A DNA stretch of 64,000 nucleotides from UBA2387 sp019454665 (GCA_045862995.1 BTVX01000002.1:62001-126000); one strand, 5' to 3'; shown: positions 40,027 through 49,569, numbered from the stretch's first letter. The notes: generated by a model not told the origin, from the letters alone. Numbers and translations: made by a program.

Positions 40027-43000
40027 CTAGCCGCCGCCCCGAGTCTTTGCCGTGGTCGGGTCGGCGGGCTGAACAGGTCGCTGGATGGGCTTCGCCGCGA
40101 TGCGCTTCATCATCTCTTCGACGGCCTTGGTCAACTGCGTGTCGATGCCTCGGGCGTAGTCGTTCGGATCGCTGTCCACCTCGATGTCGGGGGGAACGCC
40201 GGGCCCTTCGACGACCCAGCCCTCGTTGTCGCGCCAGTTGCCATAGCGGGGAACTTGGATACCGCCGCCGTCCACGAGGGGCCACATCGGTGCCGAACCG
40301 ACCAGTGCGCCAAAGGTCCGCTTGCCGATCAATGGCCCTAGACCCGCGTGCTTGAACCGGTTGGGGAAGCCTTCGCCGTCCGAGTACGACTCCTCGTTGA
40401 TGATCACGCCGAGGTGACCCTCGAACGAGTCGTGGTAACGCGTCCCGGCCTCGACCGAATTGCGCTGGCTACGGCGCATGTAGGTTTCCTTGCGCAGGAT
40501 GTTCACCAGCACGCCGCCGATGTAGCCGCCGTTGTTGCCCCGGATATCAATGAGGATGGCTTCCTTATCGAGTTGGGGGAACCAGAACTGAGTGAACAGA
40601 CCGTAGTCCGGATCGCCCATCGCGGGCAGGAAGATGTAGCCGACTTTGCCGTCCGACATCTTGTCCACGGCTTCCTTCCGCTGCTTGACCTCGTCCATCG
40701 CCCACAGGGAGCGCTGGTTGACCGCCGAGATCGGGCGGACGTAGACCGTACGCGCACCTTCGGTCGAAGGCTTGTCGTTCACTTTGACGGCGACCACCTG
40801 ACCGACCTTGTCACCCAACGCAAGAGTGTAGTCGGTGTCGCTGGTTGCTGGGACTCCGGCGACCGAGATTAGGTACGTGCCCGGCTCGACGCCCATACCC
40901 ACTTCCGCCAGAGGCGAGGCGTTGCCGAGACCCATGCCGTCGTAGACGCGCGTCACGCGGTGGTAGCCGTCGGCGGGTTCCGTTGCAATGCCGAGATAGC
41001 CCTGGGCCACAGCGGTCGAGACAGGCGGGTTGGCCGGGGCCGCGCGGAACGAGTGCCCGGCGCTCAGTTCGGCTTGCATCCACCGAATCAGCTCGGTGAG
41101 TTCGTTGCGGGCACGGACGTGGGGCAGCATGGCGGCGTACTTGCGGCCGATCGCGTCCCAATCCGCCCCGTGCATGTTGCGCACATAGAAGTAGTCGCGG
41201 CACAGGCGCCAGGCGTCCCAGTAGATCTGCTCCCACTCCTTGACGGGGTCCACGTCCACCTTGATCGGCGCGAGGTTGAGCGCCGGGGTGGTCGGCGGCA
41301 GGTCGGTGGCCGTCACGTCCACGACTCGGTACCCGCCGCCTGCGACGAGAAGCTTCTTGCCGTCCGCCGAGAGTTCGAACGCCTGACCCGAGATGATGCG
41401 TCCCGCACGTTTGGCGGCGATGTCGTAGAAGTGGATCGCGCCGTCGCCCGCCGCGATCACGCGGTTGCCGACCATCTCCACCTGGGTGTAGAGGCCAGCA
41501 GGCAGCGGGACCTTGATGATGCGCTTGCCGATGCCGTCCAGATCAATGCCGGTCTCTTCGGCGGGCTTGTCCGCAGGCTTCTCGGCGGGCTTTTCGTCGG
41601 CCTTCTTCACGGGCTCTTCGTCGTTCTCTTGGAGGAACGGCGACTTCACCGACTTGCGAAGGGCGACCAGGAACACTTCGTCCTTGGCGTTGGACGCCAG
41701 TTGGCTGTAAAGCGCATCGTATTCGGGTGCCACCGATCGGCGCGAGAGCATGACCAGGAACTTGCCATCGCGGCTGAACGCGGGAGCGTTCTCGGAGAAG
41801 AACCCGTCCGAGACCGGGTGGCCGGTGCCGGCTTCGATGTTGTGCAGGTGGACGCGCAGGATGCTCTGCTGAACCCAAGGCTTCTGGTCCACAAACGCGA
41901 GCCACTTGGAATCCGGCGAGAACGAGTGCGCCAAAGCCGTGATCTCGCGGCGGGCCGTGGTGACCAGCCGCTCTTCGCTGCCGTCGGCCTTGATCAGTCT
42001 CAAGCGGGATTCGCTGTCTCCGATCGCCAGCCACTTGCCGTCCGGCGACCACTTGATCGAGTCGAGTTGCCGCCCGCCGTCCTTGGTGATCTGGACGGGG
42101 TTCTTGCCGTCCTTATCGGCGACGTAGACCTGCTGTTCGCGCGTCTCGTCGCTGACATAGGCCAGCTTCGACCCATCGGGCGAGAGGGTCGGGAGTTCGT
42201 AGCGGACGCCCGATCGCCCCAGGATGTGCTCGACCGCACCTTCCTTGGCCGGGACGCTGAGAATCTGGCCGCGAGCCTCGAGCATCACGCGCTTGCCCGT
42301 CGGGCCGATCGACAAGCCGCCGACGAACGCCGCGGCATTGGCCTTGAAGGGCTTGGTGTGGATAAGATCGGAGTTGAGGTCGAACTCGACCTTCGACGTG
42401 CGGCCGCTGCCGAGGTCGAGGCGTTCGAGTTCGTTGCCCTTGACGTAGACGAGGCTCTTGCCGTCGGTCTCCAGGTCGAACACTTCGACGGGGTAGGGGC
42501 CGGCGTGCCGCTTGTAGTCGTTGCCGTCGGGGCGGACGCTGCCCACGCTGAACGTGGCGTTCTCTTCGCGCACGAAGTAGATTCGGTCGCCCACCCATCG
42601 CGGGAACTGGCACGCGCCCTCGGCGGAGAACGCCTTGGTGAACTTGAGCGCAGTCAGGTCGCCGACCCAAATCTCGTTTTTCGCGCCGCCCTGGTAGCGG
42701 AACCAAGCGCCGCCGGAGACGGTCGGCCAGCGGGTGAACGCGATCTTGGAGCCGCTGGGGTCGAACCCGCCTTGGCCGAGGTACTGGATCGGCAGGTCTC
42801 GCGTGCCTCCGGAGAGCGGAGCAAGGTACGGCTTGTACGAGAAGTTCCAGTCGGGCGAAGTGTAAAGGAGGTTTTGCCCGTCCGGCGTCCAACCCTCCAG
42901 CAACGCAGTGGCCAGATGGTTCGTGACGCGCTTTGGAAGGCCGCCGTCAACGGGCATCACATAGAGTTGGTTCGTGCCTTCGTATTGGCCGGTGAACGCG

Positions 43001-43227
43001 ATGGTCCGACCATCGGGCGAGAACCGGGCGCGCGTCTCGATGCCCTCGTGCCGGGTGAGCCGCTTGGCCTTGCCCGTGGAAAGCGAACCCAGCCAGAGGT
43101 CGCCTTCCCGCGTGAACACGACGTGGTCCCCGTGGACGTCCGGTTGGGCCATGAACGCACCGGGTTCGGCAAGGGCGGAGCCAGCGATCCAAGGCAACGC
43201 AAGAACGGTCAGACGGGAAGTCCTCAT
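40027..43227 (-). CDS. secreted tricorn-like S41 protease with beta-propeller
   Basis: A 1066-residue exported protein (signal LTVLALPWIAGSALA). The N-terminal two thirds are WD40/TolB-like propeller repeats (for example ARFSPDGRTIAFTGQYEG, TLSPDGSKLAYVSDET, FSRDGKFLVMLSRRS), as in tricorn protease. A Lys/Pro/Glu-rich linker lies near residue 540. A PDZ-like part and a C-terminal S41 domain follow, with IDIRGNNGGYIGG and GVIINEESYSDGEGFPN carrying the catalytic Ser. Tricorn-type enzymes cut peptides released by other proteases. TATACT lies 9 bases before ATG 43227. Confidence 0.92.
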   Translation of the reverse strand: MRTSRLTVLALPWIAGSALAEPGAFMAQPDVHGDHVVFTREGDLWLGSLSTGKAKRLTRHEGIETRARFSPDGRTIAFTGQYEGTNQLYVMPVDGGLPKRVTNHLATALLEGWTPDGQNLLYTSPDWNFSYKPYLAPLSGGTRDLPIQYLGQGGFDPSGSKIAFTRWPTVSGGAWFRYQGGAKNEIWVGDLTALKFTKAFSAEGACQFPRWVGDRIYFVREENATFSVGSVRPDGNDYKRHAGPYPVEVFDLETDGKSLVYVKGNELERLDLGSGRTSKVEFDLNSDLIHTKPFKANAAAFVGGLSIGPTGKRVMLEARGQILSVPAKEGAVEHILGRSGVRYELPTLSPDGSKLAYVSDETREQQVYVADKDGKNPVQITKDGGRQLDSIKWSPDGKWLAIGDSESRLRLIKADGSEERLVTTARREITALAHSFSPDSKWLAFVDQKPWVQQSILRVHLHNIEAGTGHPVSDGFFSENAPAFSRDGKFLVMLSRRSVAPEYDALYSQLASNAKDEVFLVALRKSVKSPFLQENDEEPVKKADEKPAEKPADKPAEETGIDLDGIGKRIIKVPLPAGLYTQVEMVGNRVIAAGDGAIHFYDIAAKRAGRIISGQAFELSADGKKLLVAGGGYRVVDVTATDLPPTTPALNLAPIKVDVDPVKEWEQIYWDAWRLCRDYFYVRNMHGADWDAIGRKYAAMLPHVRARNELTELIRWMQAELSAGHSFRAAPANPPVSTAVAQGYLGIATEPADGYHRVTRVYDGMGLGNASPLAEVGMGVEPGTYLISVAGVPATSDTDYTLALGDKVGQVVAVKVNDKPSTEGARTVYVRPISAVNQRSLWAMDEVKQRKEAVDKMSDGKVGYIFLPAMGDPDYGLFTQFWFPQLDKEAILIDIRGNNGGYIGGVLVNILRKETYMRRSQRNSVEAGTRYHDSFEGHLGVIINEESYSDGEGFPNRFKHAGLGPLIGKRTFGALVGSAPMWPLVDGGGIQVPRYGNWRDNEGWVVEGPGVPPDIEVDSDPNDYARGIDTQLTKAVEEMMKRIAAKPIQRPVQPADPTTAKTRGGG

Positions 43228-43236
43228 CTCGCGCGT

Positions 43237-43242
43237 AGTATA
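43237..43242 (-). promoter_or_regulatory. -10 box of the tricorn-like gene
   Basis: TATACT on the minus strand, 9 bases before ATG 43227; the predicted leader is about 3 bases. Confidence 0.5.
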
Positions 43243-43355
43243 CGGCGTGACCTTGGTCCTGTGTTCCCTCTTCGGGCTCGTATTGATCGGTTGAACGAAC
43301 CTGAGGCGTTGTTCGTCTTTCCCAGTAGACAGCCCCGTCGCAAACAGACTCGACC

Positions 43356-44804
43356 ATGAACCTCTCCAACCAAGACCCGCTCCGATTGACCCGAGGCAAG
43401 CGCTCTCTGGCCGCCGTGGCGTTCACCGATGCCGTGGGCTACAGCGAGTGGGCGAACCGCGACGAATCGGGCGCGCTGTCTGCACTCGAGTCCGACCACA
43501 CCCTCGTTCGCGACTTGGCCGAGGAGTTTGGCGGTCGGGTGTTGAAATCCACGGGCGACGGTCTGATGTTGCGGTTCGACAGTGCGGTGGACGCCGTCGA
43601 ATGGGCGATCGCCGTTCAGGACTCGCTGGCGGCCCGTTCGTCGGGCTTCCAGCACCGCATCGGCATCCACTTGGGCGACGTCTTGGTCACCGAGGACGAC
43701 CTGTTGGGCGATGGCGTGAACATCGCGTCGAGGCTTCAACAGGTGGCCGAGCCCGGCGGCATCTGCCTGTCCCAGACCGTGCACGACGTGGTCAAGGGCC
43801 GCATCACGCCCCTGCACCTTCGACCGCTGGGGCCGCAGCACCTCAAGAACATCGGCGAGCCGATCGTCGCCTATGCCGTCGCCAAAGAGCCCGTCGCCGG
43901 GAGACGCGAACGGGTGCACCGTCAGCGGAGCGCGGAGCGCAACATGCAGAAGACGATGTCGGTGGTCGTCGGGCTGCTGGTCATCGTCGTGCTATCTCAG
44001 GCGGTTCTGTTCCGATACGTGTTCAGTCGTCCCGAACCGGTTTCGGCGGCGGGCGAGGACCCGCGCATCGGCTGGGTGTTGCCGTCGTCGAGGTTCACGG
44101 AGTTGCTTTATCTGCCGGAGGTGGTCGCCGAAGCGTCGCGGTTGGGGATTCAGGCCGCGCCCAAGTTGGAGGTTGCCAGTCAGCCTGCCGCCGGTGCGAC
44201 TCAGCCGGAGGATGCCAAGCCCGATGCCAAGAGCGACCCGGCTCCCCCTCCGAGCGCGCCGCCCATCACGGTCACCGAAGTGGGCGAAGGGAACTTTCAA
44301 GAGCCGCAACTGACCGTCAAAGTGGGAGACCTGAAGGACCTTGAGGAGGCTCAATCGGAGTTCTTCAAGGCGTATGATTTCGAGAACTTCGCCAAGTGGG
44401 TCTCCAGCGACCCGGAATGGCGCTCGAAGCCGGAGGCCGGTCGGCATTTGGCCACGTCGCTTCAGCTCAACGAGCTTCGCCGATTTGTGGTCAACGAGCT
44501 GCCCGCTCACGGGCCGCAGGAACCTTTGGTCGTCGGCCCGCCAACCAAAGCGACGAAAGTGCACTGGAATGGCGAGGCGCTGGTGATGGTCAAAGACGGC
44601 GTCGAGTCGCAGGTCAAGCTTGAGCGACTGCCACCGGAGGATTTCCACGACGTGGCCAAGGCGCTGGCTCGTTCTTCCTCGCGCCGCGGCGATGCGATGA
44701 AGACCGAGCGCTGGCTCCAAGTGTTCCGGCGCGAATACGGCATCGGCGGGCGGGCACACGTCTCGCCGCCCGAGAAGCCGCCCCTGCCCGAACCTTCCGA
44801 GTAG
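43356..44804 (+). CDS. membrane-bound class III adenylate/guanylate cyclase-like protein
   Basis: A 482-residue protein. Residues 15-185 form a class III cyclase domain: AAVAFTDAVGYSEWA (first metal Asp), RVLKSTGDGLMLRFDS (second metal Asp), IGIHLGDVLVTEDDLLGDGV and NIASRLQQVAEPGG. A single transmembrane helix (MSVVVGLLVIVVLSQAVLF, about 200-220) leads to a Pro/Ala-rich linker and an outer domain of unrecognised type. The catalytic domain is thus N-terminal and cytoplasmic with the sensor outside, a reversed order compared with many bacterial cyclases. It makes cAMP if active. Confidence 0.85.
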   Translation: MNLSNQDPLRLTRGKRSLAAVAFTDAVGYSEWANRDESGALSALESDHTLVRDLAEEFGGRVLKSTGDGLMLRFDSAVDAVEWAIAVQDSLAARSSGFQHRIGIHLGDVLVTEDDLLGDGVNIASRLQQVAEPGGICLSQTVHDVVKGRITPLHLRPLGPQHLKNIGEPIVAYAVAKEPVAGRRERVHRQRSAERNMQKTMSVVVGLLVIVVLSQAVLFRYVFSRPEPVSAAGEDPRIGWVLPSSRFTELLYLPEVVAEASRLGIQAAPKLEVASQPAAGATQPEDAKPDAKSDPAPPPSAPPITVTEVGEGNFQEPQLTVKVGDLKDLEEAQSEFFKAYDFENFAKWVSSDPEWRSKPEAGRHLATSLQLNELRRFVVNELPAHGPQEPLVVGPPTKATKVHWNGEALVMVKDGVESQVKLERLPPEDFHDVAKALARSSSRRGDAMKTERWLQVFRREYGIGGRAHVSPPEKPPLPEPSE

Positions 44805-44816
44805 CTTCGGCTGGTG

Positions 44817-44822
44817 TATGAT
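44817..44822 (+). promoter_or_regulatory. -10 box of the GH2 gene
   Basis: TATGAT ends 8 bases before ATG 44831; the predicted leader is about 2 bases. Confidence 0.45.
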
Positions 44823-44830
44823 GGGCGGCG

Positions 44831-47059
44831 ATGCTGGCCCTGATTGCCGGAGCGATCTTGATGAGTTCTCCCGACCAAGCCCTCGCGCGCGCCTCCAACC
44901 CGATGCTCACCCGCTGGGCGAAGGACCTCGACCCCGACATCCCGCTGCCCGAGCACCCGCGCCCGAACCTGGTGCGCTCGACGCCTTGGGTGAGTTTGAA
45001 CGGTCGCTGGGATGCCTCGATCGTCGAGGCGGACGGCACTTCTGCTTGGTCCGGCAAGATCGTCGTTCCCTTTCCGATCCAATCCGCTCTCTCTGGCGTG
45101 ACGAAGCCCCTGCTACCCAGCCAGACGCTGGTCTACAAGAAGACCCTCGATCTCTCCGGGTTGCCAGCCGGACATAGCTGGGCCCTGCACTTTGGAGCGG
45201 TGGATTGGGAGACCACCGTGTTGGTCAACGGCAGAGAGATCGGCAGGCACACGGGCGGCTACGACCCGTTCACGTTCATGCTCGACGGTGTCGCGGCGAA
45301 AGCTGGTGTGGAGCTGGAGGTCCGCGTCAAGGACCCCGTGGACGGCCCCATCCCGCGCGGCAAGCAGATTCTGAACCCCCACGGCATCTTCTACACGGCG
45401 GTTTCCGGCATCTGGCAGTCGGTGTGGCTGGAGCAGGTGCCGGACCGGCACGTCACCGGCTTGCGCTTGATTCCCAGCGTTTCCGGCGACAAGGCCAGCC
45501 TTTCGGTGCGTGCGTACACGGACAAGAACACGGCAGCCAAGGACATGACGATCCGGATCAAGGATGGCGAGCGCGTGGTGGCGGAGAAGTCGGGGCTCGA
45601 TCCTCGGGCCGTCGCCTCGCTCGATGTGCCGAATGCCAAGCTCTGGTCGCCCGACTCGCCCTTCTTGTACGGTGTCGAGATCATCGTCGGGAGCGATCGG
45701 ATCACCAGCTACGCCGGGATGCGCAGCGTCGGCATGCAGCGCAACGCCGAGGGTCACGTCACTGCGCTGACCCTGAACGGCAAGCCGCTCTTTCAGCTCG
45801 GGCCGCTCGATCAGGGCTGGTGGCCGGACGGGCTTTACACCGCTCCCACCGACGAGGCGCTGGCATTCGACATCGAGGTCACCAAGAAGATGGGCTTCAA
45901 CATGATCCGCAAGCACGTCAAGGTCGAACCCGCGCGTTGGTACTACCACGCCGACCGGTTGGGGGTCTTGGTGTGGCAGGACATGCCCAGCTTCTTCGAT
46001 CTTGTTCCCAGCGGCGGCGGGGACAGCTGGACGCACCACTACACGACCTGGGCCCAGCAGAACTACTTCAAGGAGCTGAGGGCGATGGTGGACGCGTTCT
46101 GGAACCATCCCTCCATCGTTTGCTGGGTGCCGTTCAACGAGGGCTGGGGCCAACACGACACGCCCTCGGTCGCCGCTTGGATGAAGGCCTATGATCCGTC
46201 GCGTCTGATCAACAGCGTGAGCGGCTGGACCGACGAGGAGGTGGGCGACTTCCACGACATCCACGTGTATCCCGGGCCGGCCATGCCTCCGGTGAGCGAC
46301 CGAGCCTCGATCCTCGGCGAGTACGGAGGGCTGGGCTACGCGGTCAAGGGCCACTTGTGGCAAGAGGACGGCAACTGGGGCTACCGCTCTTACGCCGACG
46401 CCAAATCGCTTGAGGAAGCCTACGCCGACCTTTGCGAGCGACTCCTCATCCTGAAGGGCCGGGGGCTCGCGGCGGGCGTCTACACCCAGACCACCGACGT
46501 CGAGATCGAGATCAACGGCTTGCTCACCTACGACCGTGCGGTCGAGAAGATCCCGCTGGATCGTCTGGCGGCCATGAATCGGGCGGTCATCGCTGGTTCG
46601 CTGCACCTGGACACCCTGGTTCCCGTGAGCGACACGCAAGGCTTGGAGTGGTCTTACACGACCACGAAGCCCGGCGACGACTGGATGCAACCCGCGTTCG
46701 ACGTCTCGGGCTGGTCGAAGGGTCCGGGCGTGCTCGGCACGCGCGAAACGCCGGGTGTGAACGTGCGGACGATTTGGAACACGCCCGAGATTTGGGCCCG
46801 CCGATCCTTCGAAGTGGCGAACTTGGGCAACCGCGACGAACTGCGACTGTTTGTGTACCACGACGAGGACGCCGAGGTGTACGTGAACGGGGTGCTGGCG
46901 GCCACGCTGCCGGGCTACGTCACGGACTACCGGATGATTCGGCTGAACGCCGATGCGCTGGCGGCCCTGCGCCCCGGTCGCAACGTGGTGGCGGTGCATT
47001 GCAAGCAGACCCGCGGCGGCCAAGCCGTGGACGTCGGCCTGGTCCGGGTCCGCAAGTAA
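44831..47059 (+). CDS. glycoside hydrolase family 2 enzyme (beta-galactosidase/glucuronidase-like)
   Basis: A 742-residue GH2 protein with a short N-terminal hydrophobic stretch, then the sugar-binding jelly roll (STPWVSLNGRWDASI; SWALHFGAVDWETTVLVNG; ILNPHGIFYTAVSGIWQSVW). The immunoglobulin-like domain and TIM barrel follow. The acid/base Glu is in CWVPFNEGWGQHD and the nucleophile Glu in SILGEYGGLGY. A further C-terminal sandwich domain repeats the jelly-roll theme (EDAEVYVNGVLAATLPGYV). It cleaves terminal beta-glycosides of oligosaccharides; the sugar is uncertain. Confidence 0.9.
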   Translation: MLALIAGAILMSSPDQALARASNPMLTRWAKDLDPDIPLPEHPRPNLVRSTPWVSLNGRWDASIVEADGTSAWSGKIVVPFPIQSALSGVTKPLLPSQTLVYKKTLDLSGLPAGHSWALHFGAVDWETTVLVNGREIGRHTGGYDPFTFMLDGVAAKAGVELEVRVKDPVDGPIPRGKQILNPHGIFYTAVSGIWQSVWLEQVPDRHVTGLRLIPSVSGDKASLSVRAYTDKNTAAKDMTIRIKDGERVVAEKSGLDPRAVASLDVPNAKLWSPDSPFLYGVEIIVGSDRITSYAGMRSVGMQRNAEGHVTALTLNGKPLFQLGPLDQGWWPDGLYTAPTDEALAFDIEVTKKMGFNMIRKHVKVEPARWYYHADRLGVLVWQDMPSFFDLVPSGGGDSWTHHYTTWAQQNYFKELRAMVDAFWNHPSIVCWVPFNEGWGQHDTPSVAAWMKAYDPSRLINSVSGWTDEEVGDFHDIHVYPGPAMPPVSDRASILGEYGGLGYAVKGHLWQEDGNWGYRSYADAKSLEEAYADLCERLLILKGRGLAAGVYTQTTDVEIEINGLLTYDRAVEKIPLDRLAAMNRAVIAGSLHLDTLVPVSDTQGLEWSYTTTKPGDDWMQPAFDVSGWSKGPGVLGTRETPGVNVRTIWNTPEIWARRSFEVANLGNRDELRLFVYHDEDAEVYVNGVLAATLPGYVTDYRMIRLNADALAALRPGRNVVAVHCKQTRGGQAVDVGLVRVRK

Positions 47060-47114
47060 ATGCGATTCGCGTCCCTCGGTGGGGTGGCCGCAGGCCGGGG
47101 TGGTTCAGACATGG

Positions 47115-47120
47115 TAGAAT
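47115..47120 (+). promoter_or_regulatory. -10 box and likely operator of vapBC
   Basis: TAGAAT (47115-47120) lies 9 bases before ATG 47130 and is inside a tandem GGTAGAA-T-GGTAGAA direct repeat. GGTTC and GAACC flank it as an inverted repeat. Such overlap suits autoregulation by VapB/VapBC. Confidence 0.45.
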
Positions 47121-47129
47121 GGTAGAACC

Positions 47130-47399
47130 ATGGGTCTGAACATCAAGAATCCCGAGGTCGAACGGCTGATCGCCGAAGTCGCCGCGCGCACGGGCGAAAC
47201 GAAGACCGAGGCGGTGCGTCAGGCGATGCTGCAACGCCTGGATAGCCTTGTGGCGAACCCCCACAAAGAGCAACGAAATGCTCGGCTGGCTGCCTTCATC
47301 GAAGGCCAGCGCAAGCGGCTTCCTCCTCATCTGATCGGTCGTTGCGTCAGCAAGGAGGAACGCGAGGAGATTCTCGGCTATGGACCCGACGGAGTCTAG
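47130..47399 (+). CDS. vapB: VapB-type antitoxin
   Basis: An 89-residue antitoxin of the Rv0623/PSK-like transcription-factor type: MGLNIKNPEVERLIAEVAAR then TGETKTEAVRQAMLQRLD, a ribbon-helix-helix DNA-binding start. The C-terminal tail GRCVSKEEREEILGYGPDGV should wrap the toxin. It overlaps the toxin gene by 20 bases. Confidence 0.88.
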   Translation: MGLNIKNPEVERLIAEVAARTGETKTEAVRQAMLQRLDSLVANPHKEQRNARLAAFIEGQRKRLPPHLIGRCVSKEEREEILGYGPDGV

Positions 47400-47799
47400 C
47401 CTGGTCATCGACTCGTCGGCGATCATCGCTTCGGTCTATCTAGAACCGGGCTACGAGTCCATCGCGGAGTGTATTCAACGAGCCGACAAGATCTTGGTTC
47501 CCGCGTGCGTGGTGGTCGAGGCTTCGATGGTCGCGTCGAGATTGGAGGGGGCCCCGGGCGCTGAGAGCGTTGCCCAGTTCGTGGAGGCGATGGGCTTCGT
47601 CGTCGTCTCGATTGACCACGCATGCGCCCGACTCGCAGTGGAGGCGTTCCTCGAGTACGGCAAAGGCCGCCACCCCGCGAAGCTCAACTTCGGCGACTGC
47701 ATGGTCTATGCCGTCGCCAAGATGCGCCGCCTGCCGATCCTCTGCACGGGCGACGACTTCGCCCAGACCGGCATCGCCACGCTCCCCCAAGCCCGATGA
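47380..47799 (+). CDS. vapC: VapC-type PIN-domain ribonuclease toxin
   Basis: A 139-residue PIN domain with acidic residues in SLVIDSSAIIAS (Asp11), the middle VVVEASMV (Glu), KLNFGDCMVYAVA (Asp) and LCTGDDFAQTGI (Asp). These form the Mg-binding active site of VapC tRNA/rRNA endonucleases. It is the toxin of the pair with the preceding gene. Confidence 0.9.
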   Translation: MDPTESSLVIDSSAIIASVYLEPGYESIAECIQRADKILVPACVVVEASMVASRLEGAPGAESVAQFVEAMGFVVVSIDHACARLAVEAFLEYGKGRHPAKLNFGDCMVYAVAKMRRLPILCTGDDFAQTGIATLPQAR

Positions 47800-47803
47800 C
47801 CTT

Positions 47804-48319
47804 TCAGACCTGCGTGTGCCGCACCGCGCGGCCCTGACCCAGGTCGTACTCCACGATGTCCAGCGCCAAGTCCTCGCGCACGTCGCAGAACAACGCCCGG
47901 ACCTCCACCCTGCGGAACGCGAACACCCGCCGAAGCACTTCGCCCGCGTCGGCTTCTTGCTGCCGCCGGACCGTCGCAGGGTCGTCGTGGCGCAACTTCC
48001 GCGCGTAGTCGGCGCAGACGGAGCCGCGCGGCCCGCCAGGTCCGGGCCCGTGGAACAGGAGCAGCACGCTTTCGATCTGGTGCGCGTCGAGAAGGAACGT
48101 GAGTTCGGTGGTGGCCCGCTCGGAGCGCGCGAACTCGTCGCCGCTGGTCGCCAGAGCGCCGGGACCACCGGGCAGATACAGGCGGTCGTATTCCTGAACC
48201 CCCAGTCCTTCACGCAAAAACTCGTCTATCTGTACTTGGAGTCGCCCGTCTGAACACGCGACGACCAGAGTGTGCGGCCGCTCGATCCGCCATGTCGCTC
48301 CCGTCGTGAAGATCGGCAT
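47804..48319 (-). CDS. beta-carbonic-anhydrase-like protein
   Basis: A 171-residue protein with LVVACSDGRLQVQIDEF, the Cys-x-Asp-x-Arg element of beta-carbonic anhydrases, and LPGGPGALA in the place of the usual substrate strand. A distal LLLFHGPGPGGPRGSVCADY could give the His and Cys zinc ligands, but the spacing (His-x10-Cys) differs from the usual His-x2-Cys. It may be a divergent enzyme or a non-catalytic relative. It is convergent with vapC. Confidence 0.6.
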   Translation of the reverse strand: MPIFTTGATWRIERPHTLVVACSDGRLQVQIDEFLREGLGVQEYDRLYLPGGPGALATSGDEFARSERATTELTFLLDAHQIESVLLLFHGPGPGGPRGSVCADYARKLRHDDPATVRRQQEADAGEVLRRVFAFRRVEVRALFCDVREDLALDIVEYDLGQGRAVRHTQV

Positions 48320-48372
48320 GTCTTCATTGAACCCCAGCAGGATGCTGCGCCGTGATGGGCGAACTGAGAAGC

Positions 48373-49569
48373 ATGACCACGCTGTTGCTTGCGTTCGCCT
48401 TGGCCCAGGACGGTTTTCAGCCGCTTTTCACCGGCTCGGTGGCGGGGTGGGTCAAACGTGGGGGCGCAGCCACGTACACCGTCGAGGGCGGCGAGCTTGT
48501 GGGCCGCACCGCACCCGGGACGCCCAACACGTTTCTCTGCCCGCCGGGAGTCTACGGCGACTTCGAACTCGAGTTCGAAGTGAAGGTGCATCCCTCGCTG
48601 AACTCGGGGGTGCAGGTCCGCAGCCACAGCGTCGGCGGCTACCGCAACGGGGCCGTGCATGGCTATCAAGTCGAGATCGACAGCGCCTCGGGCAAAGCCG
48701 GAGGCATCTACGACGAGCAGCGTCGCGGCTGGCTCGACGACCTGGGCAAGCGCCCTGCGGCGGGCAAGGCGTTCAAATCGGGCCAGTGGAACCGCTACCG
48801 CGTGTCGGCCATCGGGGACCGCCTCCAGACGTGGGTCAACGGGGTGCCCGCCGCCGACCTGCGCGACGACTTGGCCATCTACGGTTTCATCGGTTTCCAG
48901 GTGCATTCGACCGACTCGAAGACGCCTCTCGAAGTCCGCTGGCGCAACATCCGCATCAAGGACCTGGGCGTCCCCGGAGCGCAGCCTCCGGCGGGCGGAA
49001 AGTGGCTGTTGCGCACTCAGGCGGACACGGCCAACTGGATTCACGAGGGCACGGGCCGCGATTGCCGATGGACGTGGGACGGCGAGGGGCTGACCATCGC
49101 CTCGGGCAACGGCGACCTTTCGACGCGCGAGTCGTTCGGCGACAGCCTGCTGCACGTCGAGTTCATGACCGACGACAACGGCAGGGAAGGGCAAGGCAAC
49201 GGCAACAGCGGCGTCTACTTCCACCAGAGCTACGAGATTCAGGTGCTCAACTCGGCCCCGCGCGGCCCCCTCCACAACGAATGCGGCGGCATTTACAGCG
49301 TCAAAGCTCCCGACTTCGCCATGGCGTTCCCGGCTTATCAGTGGCAGGCGTACGACCTCAAGTTCACCGCGCCCCGCTGGGAAGGGGATAAGAAGGTCTC
49401 CAACGCCAAGATGAACGCCTACCACAACGGCGTGCTCATCCACCGAGAGGCCGAGATTCCCAGGGGAACGACGGCGGGTCGCGAGGAGGGCGCGGGCAAC
49501 CGCCCGATCCGGCTCCAAGACCACGGCAACAAGATCCGCTACCGCAACATTTGGATCAAACCGCTCTAG
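48373..49569 (+). CDS. secreted protein with two DUF1080 (3-keto-disaccharide hydrolase-like) domains
   Basis: A 398-residue exported protein (signal TTLLLAFALAQ) with two tandem DUF1080 concanavalin-like domains. The first runs from about FQPLFTGSVAGWVKRGGAAT to VRWRNIRIKDLG, with GDFELEFEVKVHPSLNSGVQ. The second is about residues 215-395, with WIHEGTGRDCRWTWDGEGLT, GNGNSGVYFHQSYEIQVLNS and YRNIWIKPL. Some members hydrolyse 3-ketoglucosides; many are only predicted. ATG 48373 is chosen over an upstream 48352 frame start. Confidence 0.85.
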   Translation: MTTLLLAFALAQDGFQPLFTGSVAGWVKRGGAATYTVEGGELVGRTAPGTPNTFLCPPGVYGDFELEFEVKVHPSLNSGVQVRSHSVGGYRNGAVHGYQVEIDSASGKAGGIYDEQRRGWLDDLGKRPAAGKAFKSGQWNRYRVSAIGDRLQTWVNGVPAADLRDDLAIYGFIGFQVHSTDSKTPLEVRWRNIRIKDLGVPGAQPPAGGKWLLRTQADTANWIHEGTGRDCRWTWDGEGLTIASGNGDLSTRESFGDSLLHVEFMTDDNGREGQGNGNSGVYFHQSYEIQVLNSAPRGPLHNECGGIYSVKAPDFAMAFPAYQWQAYDLKFTAPRWEGDKKVSNAKMNAYHNGVLIHREAEIPRGTTAGREEGAGNRPIRLQDHGNKIRYRNIWIKPL

